From contig CP012816.1 in NCBI GenBank assembly GCA_001936135.1, positions 4,213,501 through 4,277,500 of the forward strand: a stretch of DNA of 64,000 nucleotides, written 5' to 3'. The position numbers were made by a program, and so were the translations under genes. This stretch comes from Saccharomycopsis fibuligera x Saccharomycopsis cf. fibuligera (taxonomy: Eukaryota > Ascomycota > Saccharomycetes > Ascoideales > Saccharomycopsidaceae). This document shows positions 48,641 through 59,967 of this stretch, in pieces. Numbering within the stretch: position 1 is the stretch's first letter; each line of letters starts with the position of its first letter. Under the pieces are notes generated by a model. That model saw only the letters and a program-made list of their open reading frames with translations, did not search any database and had not been told where the DNA came from.

Positions 48641-50027
48641 TGAGGGAAGCTTTTTTTAATCAAATTTTTAAGCTAAACTATTTTTCGTCATTACAAGATT
48701 AATGTTCAACTTTGAACTTTTTCATGTCTTTGCTAGTAAGACTTGTGGATAAGCGCAGTTTAAAGATACCAAACACCAGGTAAGATATTATATGGTGATT
48801 TTAATATCTGTGTTAAGTGCAAAGAAGCAGTTTCCGGTAAATAGCGTCCTATAACAGAATGAATTATCCGGACTTAACATCACCCTTACATCACCCTTAC
48901 ACCTCGACTGTTTATGCATGTTGGAAACTACGTCTGAAAATGCTGCTAACATTTCAAATTGCGTGCCAAAAACGATAAACAAATGAACAGATCATGTGAT
49001 GCAAAACAAAAACAAACCATAGCAGTGTTAAAGTGGAGTCAAGCAAAGGTATGCTGGATCTGTAGAGAGAAGGTGCCCAATTAGTACGCGTGCCAATCTG
49101 ACTTTTATAGAATTAGGTTTACTGGTTCGAGCGATAAAGCGCCAAAAGCAAACAAAGCACGACGTATCGAGAGCCCGCTGAATTAACCGCATAATACTTA
49201 GCATGAAACATCAAAAATCGAGACAGTACTTTTATGTCTTTATGGACAAGTGCTTAGGAAAAAGGTCTCTCACGGTATACCACCCGCTGTAACAGCCATT
49301 TGCATCTACCCTGTGGCTGCTTTATCCATGAAGCAGCCGTGGCACGGTGCTGAATCTGTCCGAGGTGAAACATCTGTGCGTAATAAATAAACAATTGTTT
49401 ATTTGTTTATGGCAATCCTGCTCAATCGGGCGAGATCGCACTTGTGTAAATATTTTGAATATTCCCAAACCGTTCGGTAGACAGTCCAAAGCGCTTGACG
49501 ATGGATCACGTGCGTGTGTTTGGCAACAACAAACAGTTTCCTGATATGGCATTCTCCAAACACAAACAGTAAACACTGCAAATCTCACACAAAAATCAAA
49601 TATAAAGTGTTGAGCACTCGACGCTTTGGCTGCTTTTGCGTCTGTTTTTGTTTTCTGTCCTTTCATTTTTGCCTTTCTTTTCCTTTTGCACTCTTTGTAT
49701 TTCCTGTCTCCATATATACACTTCACTTCATTTTTGTGTTATACCTGCGCCAACAAAACTCTTTTTGTGCATTTTGACAGTCTTTCTTTTCAGCAATTGT
49801 ATTCTTTAGAACAAAATCTCAGCTGTTTTAGTCCTCGCTACATTGGAAGTAGGAGCTATTTTGAATACAAATATTACTCACTGGCCCGTCCTAACGTTGC
49901 CAGTCACATCACTACTTCTCTTGCAACATTCTTACTGTGCCATCAAACATCAAACATCTCGTTCTTCCTGGCAACTAAGCCTTAACATTGATTAATCTAT
50001 ACCATTTCATTCAAATCTATTATCAGT
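48641..50027. promoter_or_regulatory. CDC5 upstream region
   Basis: About 1.4 kb before CDC5. Notable sites are an ACGCGT (49086-49091), the forkhead cluster (separate entry), a CACGTG (49507-49512) and a pyrimidine-rich tract (about 49620-49760) typical of yeast leader or core promoter. Open frames of 60-134 codons overlap these elements and look fortuitous. Confidence 0.5.
49387..49410. promoter_or_regulatory. Forkhead-site cluster upstream of CDC5
   Basis: ATAAACAA and TTGTTTAT form a perfect 16-bp palindrome (49387-49402), directly followed by a second TTGTTTAT (49403-49410). This makes three matches to the forkhead consensus RYAAACAA within 24 bp. In S. cerevisiae CDC5 belongs to the G2/M cluster driven by Fkh2-Mcm1. 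I saw no good Mcm1 site beside it. It is about 620 bp from the ATG. Confidence 0.55.
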
Positions 50028-51980
50028 ATGGCGAACGCTCGTGGCCAGCCTTTGCAAGTTCTTGCTTCTAAGGAATTAAATTCAAGAACTAACCTTCAAG
50101 CTAGAAACCAACAATATGAACAGCACAGAATTGAGAAGCCAAAGAAGAAAAGGGAAAAATTATCGTCATTGTGTAAAACACCACCGTCAACCATTCGTAC
50201 TAGAGGTGGTAGAGAGTATAATAGAGGCAGTTGTTTGGGAGAAGGTGGTTTTGCTCGTTGTTTTCAAATCAAGGATGATAGCGGCAGAGTTTTCGCTGCC
50301 AAAACAATTGCCAAGGCCTCCATCAAGAATGAAAAAACTAAGACCAAACTTTTATCTGAAATCAAAATTCATAAAAGTATGAGCCATCCAAACATTGTTC
50401 AATTCGTTGACTGTTTTGAAGATGATGTCAATGTTTACATTTTGTTGGAAATTTGTCCGAACCAATCATTAATGGACTTATTGAAAAGAAGAAAAGTTTT
50501 AACTGAGCCAGAAGTTAGATTTTTCATGGTACAAATTATTGGTGCCATTAAATATATGCACAGCAGAAGAGTTATTCACAGAGACTTAAAATTAGGAAAC
50601 ATTTTTTTTGACCCAGATATGAACTTGAAGATTGGTGATTTTGGTTTAGCTGCTGTTTTGCCCCCAGGAAAAAACAGAAAATACACTGTTTGTGGTACTC
50701 CAAATTACATTGCTCCAGAAGTTCTTACGGGAAAGGTTACTGGTCATAGTTTCGAAGTTGATACTTGGTCAATCGGCGTTATGATGTATGCTTTGCTTTT
50801 CGGTAAACCACCTTTCCAATCTAAAGAAGTTCAAGAGATCTATGAAAGAATTAAGGAAAATGATTATCATTTCCCAATTGACAAAGATGTATCCGATGAA
50901 GCAAAAGAGTTGATCACTGATATTCTTTCAACTAACCCATTGCGCAGACCAAGTATGGACGAAATTTTACAGTATCCTTGGTTTAGAGGTACTTTTCCTC
51001 CATCTTTGCCAAAAGATATTTTGGTTAGCGAACCTGAATTTGGCGCCCTTTCTCCACTGACCTCCCTTCAAAATTTTTACAATGTTCAAAAAGGCTCAGG
51101 ATTGGTTAATTCTGTTTCTAAAAATCCAATTGAAATTTTGAGATCTGACTTGGAGTCAGAAAAGCCAAGAAAAATATTACCTCACTCTTTATCACCTGGT
51201 AATACAAAGAGCAAGTATAGAGAAATGGTTGTTACTGACCCAAAAATGATAAGAAGAATATCCGCAGAAATCAAGACCACCCCACCAACTTTGCTGAAAT
51301 CAGATGAAATTCTCGCGAAGGAATGCTTGGACGCATTAAACGGTATCAACATTTCTCAAAGACAAGCCAGAATGAGATCCGTCACAGGCTCAGTACAAAT
51401 TACAACAAAACCAGTTTTGGTTAGCAAATGGGTTGATTACTCAAATAAGCACGGTTTTTCATACCAGCTATCTACAAATGACATTGGTGTTTTATTTAAC
51501 AACGGTCATACAATGCTTAAGCTTGCCAATGGAAGAGATGTGTGGTATATTGTTAATGATGCCAATGAAGGTTGGATTGCAGATAGCTACAATATTGAGC
51601 AGCTACCAAGTGGGTTAAAGAGAGAAGGAGAAATTGTGAATTTTTTTGCTAAGTACATGAAGACAAATTTGTGTAAAGTTTCAAATGAGGACTCTGAAAG
51701 AAGTGACGATGTGTGGTTAAGAAGATACAACCGTTGCGACCCGTATGTTATGTTCGAGTTGAGCGATGGCTCGTTTCAATTCAATTTCAGAGATCATCAT
51801 AAACTCTGCATTTCTAGCAAAGGCACTATAATAACATATATTTCCCCAAGCCGATCCGCACACTCATATCCTTTAGTTGATGTTTTAAGATATGGTGGAA
51901 TTCCAGGTCACCAGGAAATTGGCTTTGAAGACAAATTCAACTTAATGAAGGACGCTCTTAGAGAAAAGGCAGTTGTATAG
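50028..51980 (+). CDS. CDC5: Polo kinase CDC5
   Basis: The single yeast polo-like kinase, which drives mitotic entry, adaptation to DNA damage, mitotic exit and cytokinesis. It has 650 residues (S. cerevisiae 705). The kinase domain spans about 64-320: P-loop LGEGGFARC at 70-78, Lys92, HRDLKLGN at 184-191, DFG at 204-206, and activation loop CGTPNYIAPE at 222-231 with the phosphorylatable Thr of the polo T-loop. The C-terminal polo-box domain begins at about 463 with KWVDYSNKHGFSYQLS and includes LFNNGHTMLKL and, in the second box, YNRCDPYVMFELSDG and QFNFRDHHKL. In-frame CTG at residue 344 lies in the linker. The start Met precedes a short basic tail. Confidence 0.97.
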   Translation: MANARGQPLQVLASKELNSRTNLQARNQQYEQHRIEKPKKKREKLSSLCKTPPSTIRTRGGREYNRGSCLGEGGFARCFQIKDDSGRVFAAKTIAKASIKNEKTKTKLLSEIKIHKSMSHPNIVQFVDCFEDDVNVYILLEICPNQSLMDLLKRRKVLTEPEVRFFMVQIIGAIKYMHSRRVIHRDLKLGNIFFDPDMNLKIGDFGLAAVLPPGKNRKYTVCGTPNYIAPEVLTGKVTGHSFEVDTWSIGVMMYALLFGKPPFQSKEVQEIYERIKENDYHFPIDKDVSDEAKELITDILSTNPLRRPSMDEILQYPWFRGTFPPSLPKDILVSEPEFGALSPLTSLQNFYNVQKGSGLVNSVSKNPIEILRSDLESEKPRKILPHSLSPGNTKSKYREMVVTDPKMIRRISAEIKTTPPTLLKSDEILAKECLDALNGINISQRQARMRSVTGSVQITTKPVLVSKWVDYSNKHGFSYQLSTNDIGVLFNNGHTMLKLANGRDVWYIVNDANEGWIADSYNIEQLPSGLKREGEIVNFFAKYMKTNLCKVSNEDSERSDDVWLRRYNRCDPYVMFELSDGSFQFNFRDHHKLCISSKGTIITYISPSRSAHSYPLVDVLRYGGIPGHQEIGFEDKFNLMKDALREKAVV

Positions 51981-52705
51981 TTGATTGCTTCCACAGCTTT
52001 TGATTTCAAAAAAGAAAAAAAATTCTGATTTTTCCCTATTACTTTATTATTCGATTTTCTGTTGTGCGGTATTTGATTTTTAATGTTATTTGTTTTTAAA
52101 AAGTTTTTGTTCTTTTTTTTTTTTTTTTTTTTGATTGGCATTAGTATCATTACTTGTTCGGTTTGTTCCTTTGTTTTACCTATTTATTTTTCTATTTTTT
52201 ACCATTTGTGTTAGTAATGTGTGCTATAATTTTCTATTTTTTTTTTATAAATTTTTATTTTTTCTATCTCGTTACATTTCGATTTTACTGATTTACTGTT
52301 TACCATTTTGATATTATACCCTTTTATACATTTAATGACCTCTTTCAACTTCTTTCAAAAAACTTTGTAGCGGAAATAAAATGGGATTGGGATGAGGATT
52401 GGTTTGTAGGCGCCTTGAAATATTACTCTTTTCTACTGACTAGAAAATAGTTAACGATAACGGAAAACCCTAACTTATCAATCGCTAAACAATATTATAC
52501 AGTGTTAGAAGAAAAATGGAAAGACGAAAACTGCCTCGGTATGCCAGACATATCTGGGCATATGTCTAACAGTAGATATAAAAACAATTCTGATAGTTAA
52601 ATAAGTGAAATTAAAAGAAAAAAACAGCATGATAGCGGAGCGAAAAAAATGCGGAATTTTATAGAAAAAGGAATCATAACAAGGATAAAGAAGACAGTTG
52701 AATAA
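51981..52705. other. Convergent 3' region, CDC5 / RPB11
   Basis: A 725-bp AT-rich gap with T-rich tracts (52112-52131 and others) just after CDC5, serving as 3' flank. No gene was recognised. Confidence 0.5.
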
Positions 52706-53541
52706 TCAGTTCTCATCAATAAATTCGTGAGCGTATAATTTAGTGTCATATTCGGTAGCAAACCTCTCACTTAGTATAGTTAACTGATTAATAACGGCAT
52801 TGCATGCATTTTTTAAAGCTTCTGTTGGCTTATATCCTTCTTCTGTCTGAATTCTCATTTTAAATTTAGGGAATAATGGATGCTCAATTTTGTAACCGAC
52901 AAAAATAACACGCTTGTCTTCCATAAGCTGAGCTCTAAGAAGATTGCCTAGCGTATGGTCTTCTCTTTCAAATTCTATAATGGCGGCATTTCTGGCTTTT
53001 CTGTCCGGTTCTATTTGAAGTCTAAAATTTGACCATATTAGTATATTGATCAGTTAAAAGTATTTTGTTGCTTGCATAACAGTGGAAATTGAAACATAGA
53101 ACGTAAAGTCAATAGAGATTATTTCCATTAATAAGTGAATTATGCAGAATTGATATTAAGTTGAAATGGGTCAATGTTTTAAGCATTCCTGTTACAAATT
53201 CAATTTCCTGAGTACTAATAAAATAAAAATCTGAAACCTGAAAAGGCATTCTGGAAGGTTCTTTGTACTGAATAATGCCATATGAAGAGCATTTAAAATC
53301 ATTTGAAGGCAAAGTTCCTGTATGGCACTTCTCGGTTCTGCAGTACAATCACCGGCGATATGCTTTGCTAATCTTGACCTTTACGTCTATCCACTATGAA
53401 ATACACTATATTAGCGCTTCTAGATTTTCATGTTTTGTATGTGCTATACAATCAGCAGTATGCTCTTTTGTTTGAATAGGAGACTTACTTAGGCACGCCA
53501 TCAGGCAACAAAAACAACTCGAATCTTTCTGGTGCGTTCAT
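52706..53541 (-). CDS. RPB11: RNA polymerase II subunit RPB11, two exons
   Basis: The small alpha-like subunit that pairs with Rpb3 in RNA polymerase II assembly. The protein is 122 residues (S. cerevisiae 120). Exon 1 is 53489-53541 (53 nt) and encodes MNAPERFELFLLPDGVP. Exon 2 is 52706-53021 (316 nt). The 467-nt intron has donor GTAAGT, a TACTAAT branch point near its 3' end and acceptor TAG. The joined frame reads PKLQIEPDRKARNA, as in the family. Exon 2 carries the signature EREDHTLGNLLRAQL and GYKIEHPLFPKFKMRIQT, then ALKNACNAVINQL. Only the 72-codon C-terminal part is obvious without splicing. Confidence 0.95.
53022..53488 (-). other. RPB11 intron, 467 nt
   Basis: Long compared with the 57-88 nt introns elsewhere in the window. 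It has open frames of 66-79 codons without recognisable features; no snoRNA boxes were identified by eye. Confidence 0.8.
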
Positions 53542-55476
53542 TTCGTACTAATAAACGTTTATCAAACAAAGTCTTTGTTATATTTTTTGATCCCTTGAGC
53601 TTCCAGAACTCTAGTCTATTCTCTGGATATGAATCGCACCGATAGCTTGTTTTAAACGAAATATATATGCTATTATTTGAGACGCCATCAGCCTCAGTTA
53701 TTAATTACCGCTCTGCTTTTATTTTTCATGTCGTCAAATTTCTGTAGATGTTGTGCAGGGGCTCAAAACATTATTTTTAACGGTTGAAACATCCTTGCAT
53801 AAGCTTTTTTAGTTCCAACATGCAGTTTATACACCCGCACACCCAATTTATATCGCCGACAGAAAACTAATATTTTCCATTTATTCCAAAATCTGGTGCT
53901 TTTTATTTGGGCAGAACAAATTGTAGCTAATCTTCTTTTCTCACATTTTTTTTTTGTAAAAAACTTTAATATAGAGAATGTCCACATTATTTCAGCATTT
54001 GTATCTCCTTAGACATGTTGAAGGTAATGTTCTCCATCAGAGGTCTAAGTTTTCAAAATTAGATGTTGTATTGTAGATGGCTGAGCCTAAACGCGATTGC
54101 GCGTATTTATTGGAACTATGTATGTAATATTTGTTAATCACATATGTATATTCCGAGATTCAAGACAAAGATGCTTGGGCTGTACTTGTATCTAGTGTAA
54201 CTGTTGTTTTGTTTTAACGTTGCCTTATGTAGTGTAGTTGAGAGGTGGAACAAGCGATAATGTATTACCTAAGTACAACTAAACAGAAACACTTTGACCA
54301 CTTCTGGTTAAATTGTCAATTCCAAGGAGTGTTGTATATATATCAGATAATCAACGTAAGTATAATGCATCACTTAAATATCCTGTTGTTGAAACACTTG
54401 ATGCCAAGGCTTGTATCGTAGAAATATGATAACTTCAAGTTAAATGGTAATTCACTGGAAGTGTAGTATTAAGAGAATATCAACATATCCTAAAAAACAG
54501 CTGGTGGTGAGAATAAAAAAAATAATTCCGATAGTGAGTAACTGGATAGTAAGAAAAAAAGAGTGGAGATTAATTGACTTAGGGAAAAGAAACGCATAAA
54601 CTGGTTGAAGACTTATGCTGCAATGAAAATTTATTGTGCTTTAAATCTACTACCAGAGAACCAAAAACAATTATTCTTGAACCTAATAAACCGCTCCTTT
54701 TTTAAATTTTCTTTCTTGCTATTTCTTCCACTTCTTTCACACTTTTATTGAGTTCTATTTAGTACTTTGTCATTTCCAGAGTCTGCGAGCTATCCAAAAC
54801 TAATGTTATTTTCCCCTGTAATATATACTTAATACACCATAGACCAATTCACCTATGGCGGTTTTTAGTATTTATATATATGAATTGAAACATCCGGGGC
54901 GGCAAGCATATTCAGTACAAGCTATCTCAAATTAACTGTCAACTACCCAAAAGTTCTTCTTATTCTACAACTAAAAGAAATATTCCACTTATAGTTAGTA
55001 GATTTGGTCGAAAATTTAACTATATTAACACTAACAGGGAAAAAAAAAGACTACTATATCGAAGAAAATAAGATAGATTTTCACGGGTTACTAATGTTGG
55101 GTGTTAATGTTTAAAAAAGGTCGCTATAATCTTAATCTGCAACACTATGCACATAACTGCAATAATCTTGTGAGAGACGCCTAATTTTCATCAGATTATT
55201 TGTTTGTTTCCAGAGGGCATCGATAAAAATCACTAATCTTCATCGATGCTGCTATTTACAAAGCAAAGATAGAAGAAAGTATTTCCATTAAGATTATTAC
55301 TATTCAAAGTCAAACTGTTTCCAATGTTTTTGCCGACAATCTGAGCAGCTTTTCTCATATTTCTCTACTAAATATTCCTTCCGCCTACTTTCGAGTCACT
55401 GTCTTGATCATAGATCACCTGTATAAGACTTCATCGTTCTCGGTGCGCTCTCAAATACCGGAGGTACCAAAACACA
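53542..55476. other. Divergent intergenic region RPB11 / DDC1, 1.9 kb
   Basis: AT-rich with no gene recognised. Two stretches at about 54289-54358 and 54391-54495 look like diverged copies of one another (shared GAAACACTT and GTTAAAT-GT-AATTC-GGA-GTGT-GTAT patterns). A strong TATA-like run lies at about 54870-54882. Nothing matches a transposon or RNA gene that I know. Confidence 0.45.
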
Positions 55477-57342
55477 ATGTCATTCCAAGCTGTGATCAAG
55501 GATCTAGAGTCAAAGCAAATATGGTGCAAATCAGTTAGCTCACTTGCATCTATTGCTGACAATATGAAAATTATTATAACCAAAAGTTTCATGAGTTTAT
55601 CGGCGCTTAACACATCTCGAACGGCAAATATCGATATTATATTCAGAAGCGAGTTTTTTGACAAATACATATTTACTTATGACACGGACAATGTGATACA
55701 CGATGGGTTTCAGCTAAATCATAATCAACGCCAAAATCAGTATGCACCGTTTAGTGAACGAAGAGATCCCAATCAAGAAAACAGCACAGACCATGCTAGT
55801 TATAGTTTTGTTATTCTGTCTCGGTTTTTATCAGTACTATTCAAACTGCCTGATGATGACGAGTATACCCTATCTATTAATTTTGAGCGCAAGTGTCCCA
55901 AGACTCACAGATTTAGGTTATTGATCGAAAAAGTTTCAAAGAAACTTGTGAAGAAACAGTTTAGCCCAGCATTTCAGCCTTGCTCATTAGATAATAAAGA
56001 TATATTGAGAGTGTACAAGAGAATGCTAAGCAAGTTGTGGAGCTCTTACCAAGTATCTGACTTTGATGATTTCAGAATTGGCAGTGACACCCAAGAAAAT
56101 AGTGCTGGTATCTTGGCCAACTTGAACAATATTAATAATGTGGAAGACAATGCTGTAAACTACCTTATTTTGGAAAATGTGGTTCTCAAGAAATTTTTGG
56201 AAGTAACACCCAGCTCAATTGAGGATTTTCAAATCAACATCAAAAAATCAATTAACAGGTTACATTTTATTGCGTTTTTGAAACCAATAAAAAAGGACAA
56301 AGTTTATATTCGGCAGCCAATGTCGTTGTGTGTATCTATTGGTATGGAAGACGTGATTGATCAATTTTTGCATCCAGCGGCTGATCAAGATAATGATGTG
56401 ATTAAAGTGACGTTTAGACTTAAAGAATTAAAAACTTTTATTTCGTTAGCATCACAGACCTTCATAGTGAATAATAGTGGCAATGTAAATATGCTACTCA
56501 GTGATCCTAATGGAGTAGACAATAACATAGATAGAAATCATGGGGAAGGAAGTATGCACAGCAATGGAGAAAATAATACGTTTGAGATTTTTTTTGCTGG
56601 TAATGGGAGTCCAATAGTATTCGAGTCAAATTTGAAACGAGGACTAGTGAATATAAAGTTAACACAGATTACCGATACTGATGAGAATATCAACATTGAT
56701 AAGCCTACCGAGTTGCCAGATTTGCGAAAAAGACATTTACCTGACTACAAGATTATAAAAAATGCTAGAAGAAGAAATGAGCAGCAAAATGCTATCAATA
56801 ACAGTACTAATGTTAGCGCCAAGCAGAGTGAGGCACCATACGACGAATTTGAAACTCACATGCGACAGATTGTTGACAACGGGGGTAATACTCAAAACAG
56901 CAGTAACAGTAATAATATTAATAATAATAAAAACCAAACCCCACTTTTCGTTGAAGATAATGATTTGTTGCACTATAGTGCCACTACTGGTAACAATAGC
57001 CTGCAAAGCACTTCTAGAAAGCTTGCAAGATTAACAGGGAAAAGGAGAAGCAGGACAAACAATCTCATAGACGAGGATGATGATAATGATGAAAGCGGTG
57101 CGTTATATGATGGAAATGGCGATAATAATTATGATGGTTCAAACTTTAATTATGAGCACCAAGCGACAATAACTTGGAACACCACTGCTACCACAAGGGT
57201 GGATAATGGTGTTGGTTATGGTGACAATAATAGAACAAAAAGAGCATTAGCAGATGATGATGAAAATCAAGACGATAACGGTGAGGACGAAGGCATTGGG
57301 AGAACTCAACTTACCAAAAGGGTCAAAGGGTTATTTGATTAA
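55477..57342 (+). CDS. DDC1: 9-1-1 checkpoint clamp subunit DDC1 (RAD9 family)
   Basis: A subunit of the PCNA-like 9-1-1 clamp, which is loaded at DNA damage and activates Mec1/ATR. It has 621 residues (S. cerevisiae Ddc1 612). The N-terminal half is the Rad9-type clamp fold: MSFQAVIKDLESKQIWCK, LASIADNMKIIIT, ALNTSRTANIDIIFRSEFFDKY, LSRFLSVLFK, and KKLVKKQFSPAFQPCS. A second clamp domain runs to about 400 (VTFRLKELKTFISLA, FEIFFAGNGSPIVFE). From about residue 400 the tail is Asn/Asp-rich and unstructured, as in Ddc1, where it carries phosphorylation sites that recruit Dpb11. It ends with a basic-acidic segment TKRVKGLFD. The start ATG is the only one before the conserved first strand. Confidence 0.9.
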   Translation: MSFQAVIKDLESKQIWCKSVSSLASIADNMKIIITKSFMSLSALNTSRTANIDIIFRSEFFDKYIFTYDTDNVIHDGFQLNHNQRQNQYAPFSERRDPNQENSTDHASYSFVILSRFLSVLFKLPDDDEYTLSINFERKCPKTHRFRLLIEKVSKKLVKKQFSPAFQPCSLDNKDILRVYKRMLSKLWSSYQVSDFDDFRIGSDTQENSAGILANLNNINNVEDNAVNYLILENVVLKKFLEVTPSSIEDFQINIKKSINRLHFIAFLKPIKKDKVYIRQPMSLCVSIGMEDVIDQFLHPAADQDNDVIKVTFRLKELKTFISLASQTFIVNNSGNVNMLLSDPNGVDNNIDRNHGEGSMHSNGENNTFEIFFAGNGSPIVFESNLKRGLVNIKLTQITDTDENINIDKPTELPDLRKRHLPDYKIIKNARRRNEQQNAINNSTNVSAKQSEAPYDEFETHMRQIVDNGGNTQNSSNSNNINNNKNQTPLFVEDNDLLHYSATTGNNSLQSTSRKLARLTGKRRSRTNNLIDEDDDNDESGALYDGNGDNNYDGSNFNYEHQATITWNTTATTRVDNGVGYGDNNRTKRALADDDENQDDNGEDEGIGRTQLTKRVKGLFD

Positions 57343-57659
57343 TCTGTGAAGGAAGCTATGACAGCTTGCTGGTATTTTTTTTTATTGCATAGCTGGGGAG
57401 CTATGGTATTGATGCATCGGTAATGCTTGCACCCGTAGTGCTGGTATATCCTCGGGGATTAGAATGTGACAGAAAAGGGAAGAACAGGAACTGCCGTGTA
57501 GCATGGAAAAAAGGCCATTGCAGTTATGTAGATTTACAGATTCAATGATTTTATACGATATTGTAATTATTCTTCCCATTAACCATTTCAATATACTTGC
57601 ATTGCATTAAAAGTTTCATAACATCGGCATAAAATCTATATAAACACTACTAATGTAGC
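57343..57659. other. Convergent 3' region, DDC1 / GRE3
   Basis: A 317-bp gap holding the two 3' flanks; no feature was recognised. Confidence 0.5.
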
Positions 57660-58634
57660 TTAGATAAAAGTAGCAATCTTTTGTTCTGGTTTTTCTGCCC
57701 AGTCATATGGATCATTGAATCTCAAACCGATATCAAGACTGTTAATTTGTTCAATTTCCTCCTTTGTTAAGTCAAAGTCTTCAACTTTCAAGTTAGACAA
57801 CAATCTTTCTTTCTTTGACGACTTTGGAATAACGGCAATACCTCTTTGAGTAGCCCATCTCAATAAAACTTGAGCATTAGATCTGTCATGGTTTTTAGCA
57901 ATACTAGCAATCTTGTCACTTTTAAGTAAAGAGTCAACATGCTTGACCTTTGGGTGATTCAATTCAATGAAAGATTGAGGACCAAATGAAGAGTAAGCAG
58001 TAACCAAAATGTTTTTGCTCTGAGCATATTGAATCAATTTTGGTTGAGTCAAGTATGGGTGGTGTTCAATTTGCAAAACTGCTGGTGGGATTCTTGCGCT
58101 TCTCAATAAGTCTTCAAGCAATGCACCTCTGAAGTTGGAAACACCCAAAGATTTGATTTTACCTTCATCAACAAGCTCTTCCAAAGCTTTCCAAGTTTCT
58201 GAAATTGGAACATCTTCGTACTCAAAGTTACCTTTTTCACCAGTAAAAAGACCAGGTGGGTATTTCTCTTCAATTGGAACATATTTGAACGCAATTGGGA
58301 AATGGATGTAAAAGATGTCAACGTAGTCCAATTTCAAGTCAGACAAAGTTTTTTCCAAAGCTTTTCTGACATTTTTTGGGTGATGGTAATTGTTCCACAA
58401 TTTGGAAACTACAACAAGGTCTTCTCTCTTGACTAGGCCATCAGTAATTGCCTTTTTGAAACCTTCACCGGCCTGAACTTCGTTTCCATAGTCTTCAGCA
58501 CCATCGAATAATCTGTAACCGACCTCAATGGCCTCGTAGACTCTTTGAGCGGTTTGGTCTTGAGGAATTTTCCAAAGACCCAAACCGACTAATGGGATTT
58601 GACGGCCGTTATTCAAAGTAACAGTAGAAGCCAT
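57660..58634 (-). CDS. GRE3: Aldose (xylose) reductase GRE3/XYL1
   Basis: A cytosolic NADPH-linked aldose reductase that reduces xylose to xylitol and methylglyoxal and other aldehydes. It is stress-induced in S. cerevisiae. It has 324 residues, as in the family. Catalytic tetrad: Asp44 and Tyr49 ([10 protein letters not shown]), Lys78 (SKLWNN) and His111 (IHFPIAF). [20 protein letters not shown] and YSSFGPQSF are aldose-reductase blocks. The cofactor loop [10 protein letters not shown] with Lys270 indicates NADPH preference and matches S. cerevisiae Gre3 more closely than the IPKSN form of Candida XYL1 proteins. It ends RFNDPYDW plus a short tail. Confidence 0.93.
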   Translation of the reverse strand: MASTVTLNNGRQIPLVGLGLWKIPQDQTAQRVYEAIEVGYRLFDGAEDYGNEVQAGEGFKKAITDGLVKREDLVVVSKLWNNYHHPKNVRKALEKTLSDLKLDYVDIFYIHFPIAFKYVPIEEKYPPGLFTGEKGNFEYEDVPISETWKALEELVDEGKIKSLGVSNFRGALLEDLLRSARIPPAVLQIEHHPYLTQPKLIQYAQSKNILVTAYSSFGPQSFIELNHPKVKHVDSLLKSDKIASIAKNHDRSNAQVLLRWATQRGIAVIPKSSKKERLLSNLKVEDFDLTKEEIEQINSLDIGLRFNDPYDWAEKPEQKIATFI

Positions 58635-59967
58635 TGTGAGATGCGTAATAGAATTGTGTATAAAAGGTAGTAAAACGTCAATTGATTTTTAAAAAAACAG
58701 AATTTATTGAGTAAGATAAAAAACTTTAGAAAGTAACAAAAAAGAAGACTGAATGGCGAAACAAGAAAACTGGTGGACTCCCTTGCTATTTATAATGCGG
58801 ATCCTGGGGGAGGTGAACGGGGCGGTTGCTACCATACTTTAGCCTAATCGCGCGTGCTCATGAGCAGGATGATGTCACGTTTTCTTCCAGAATACTCCCT
58901 AACCTAAAGCTTATAACTATACAAAGTTTTCTACTATACAATATCATATACAATGATAGTATTATTTAGAAGAAGTCAGATTGTGCCATTGAGATGCACA
59001 CAAATCGGTATGCTCAATCACCAAGCTTCGCTATAGTATGCCGCCGGCACTGTAATTATCCACAGATAGACACAATTGCCCATGGGCGCAATGAATACTA
59101 CACCGAAGAAGGTTTATAGAACTTTCATGAACATTAGCTTGCCATATCCCTAGAGCTCAAAATACACCTTCTTGATCTGCTGATGATACGGATTAAAGAA
59201 GGCGCAAGTACTTCTACAAGTATTCACAATCATAGAATCAATAAAAAGCGATCAATGACGGGTATCGTTGGTGGGATGATGCCAGTGATGATGGCCGAGG
59301 AGGTGTGGATAATATGGTGCTTGGAAAGTCAACTGGTGAAACTATGTCAATATGGAGCAGCCAGAGAATATGCCAGATGGAATGAAAACAATTGAAATAA
59401 TTTAAGTAGTCACTGCGTCAAGCGGCAGTTCTCCTCGACAAACTCCTTCCGTGGTATCCTAACCTTGTGCCAATGACTACGTTTGCGATGTTATAGCAAA
59501 TGTGTTTGATCACATTTCTTTAGCAATTATATATGGTGTAGATACTCCACATAAACAATTCCTTTTTCATATACAAAAGTGCCACCATGATACATGGGTG
59601 TAGCTGAACCTTGCAAATATCATCCCTTACAACACACATACGCTTTTTCTGGTAGATGCTCAGCTTTAGATCCAGTGCCTAGCCTTGCCTTAGTCTATTG
59701 TTAAGTACTACGCTTCAGTGGTTTTAATCCAAACTAACTCATAGCGAGTCATTCGGCAGACTCTTGATGTTACATTATTCATGATCCTTAAATCCAGTAC
59801 AAAACACAAACAAAAAACAGTTGAGACAAACTAAGATATTAAGTAAGTATGAAGTTGCACATAAACGTACCTTTGCAAAACTCGATTAATATGATAATTC
59901 CCGTACCACTCAGAAATCAACTTCAGCAGCTCTAACTTATTAGAATTGAAATTGAATCTTCTATTAT
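58635..59967. other. GRE3 upstream region and SSS1 3' flank, 1.33 kb
   Basis: Between two minus-strand genes. The GRE3 TATA box is the only element I support. A 70-codon plus-strand frame (59183-59395) has no recognisable feature. Composition is mixed, with no repeats and no RNA gene recognised. Confidence 0.5.
58787..58794 (-). promoter_or_regulatory. TATA box for GRE3
   Basis: A perfect TATAAATA on the minus strand, about 155 bp upstream of the GRE3 ATG. TATA-type promoters are typical of stress-regulated yeast genes. Confidence 0.55.

Noticed and set aside
49322-49726. 134-codon minus-strand frame in the CDC5 promoter
   Set aside because: Lys/Cys-rich with no domain, spanning the forkhead sites and the pyrimidine tract; best explained as promoter DNA.
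54330-55150. TGTTG and CAACA motifs suggesting a solo LTR
   Set aside because: No pair of such ends is at a sensible spacing with flanking target-site duplication, and no internal element sequence was recognised.
59183-59395. 70-codon plus-strand frame between GRE3 and SSS1
   Set aside because: No domain, no splice signals that extend it, and unremarkable composition.
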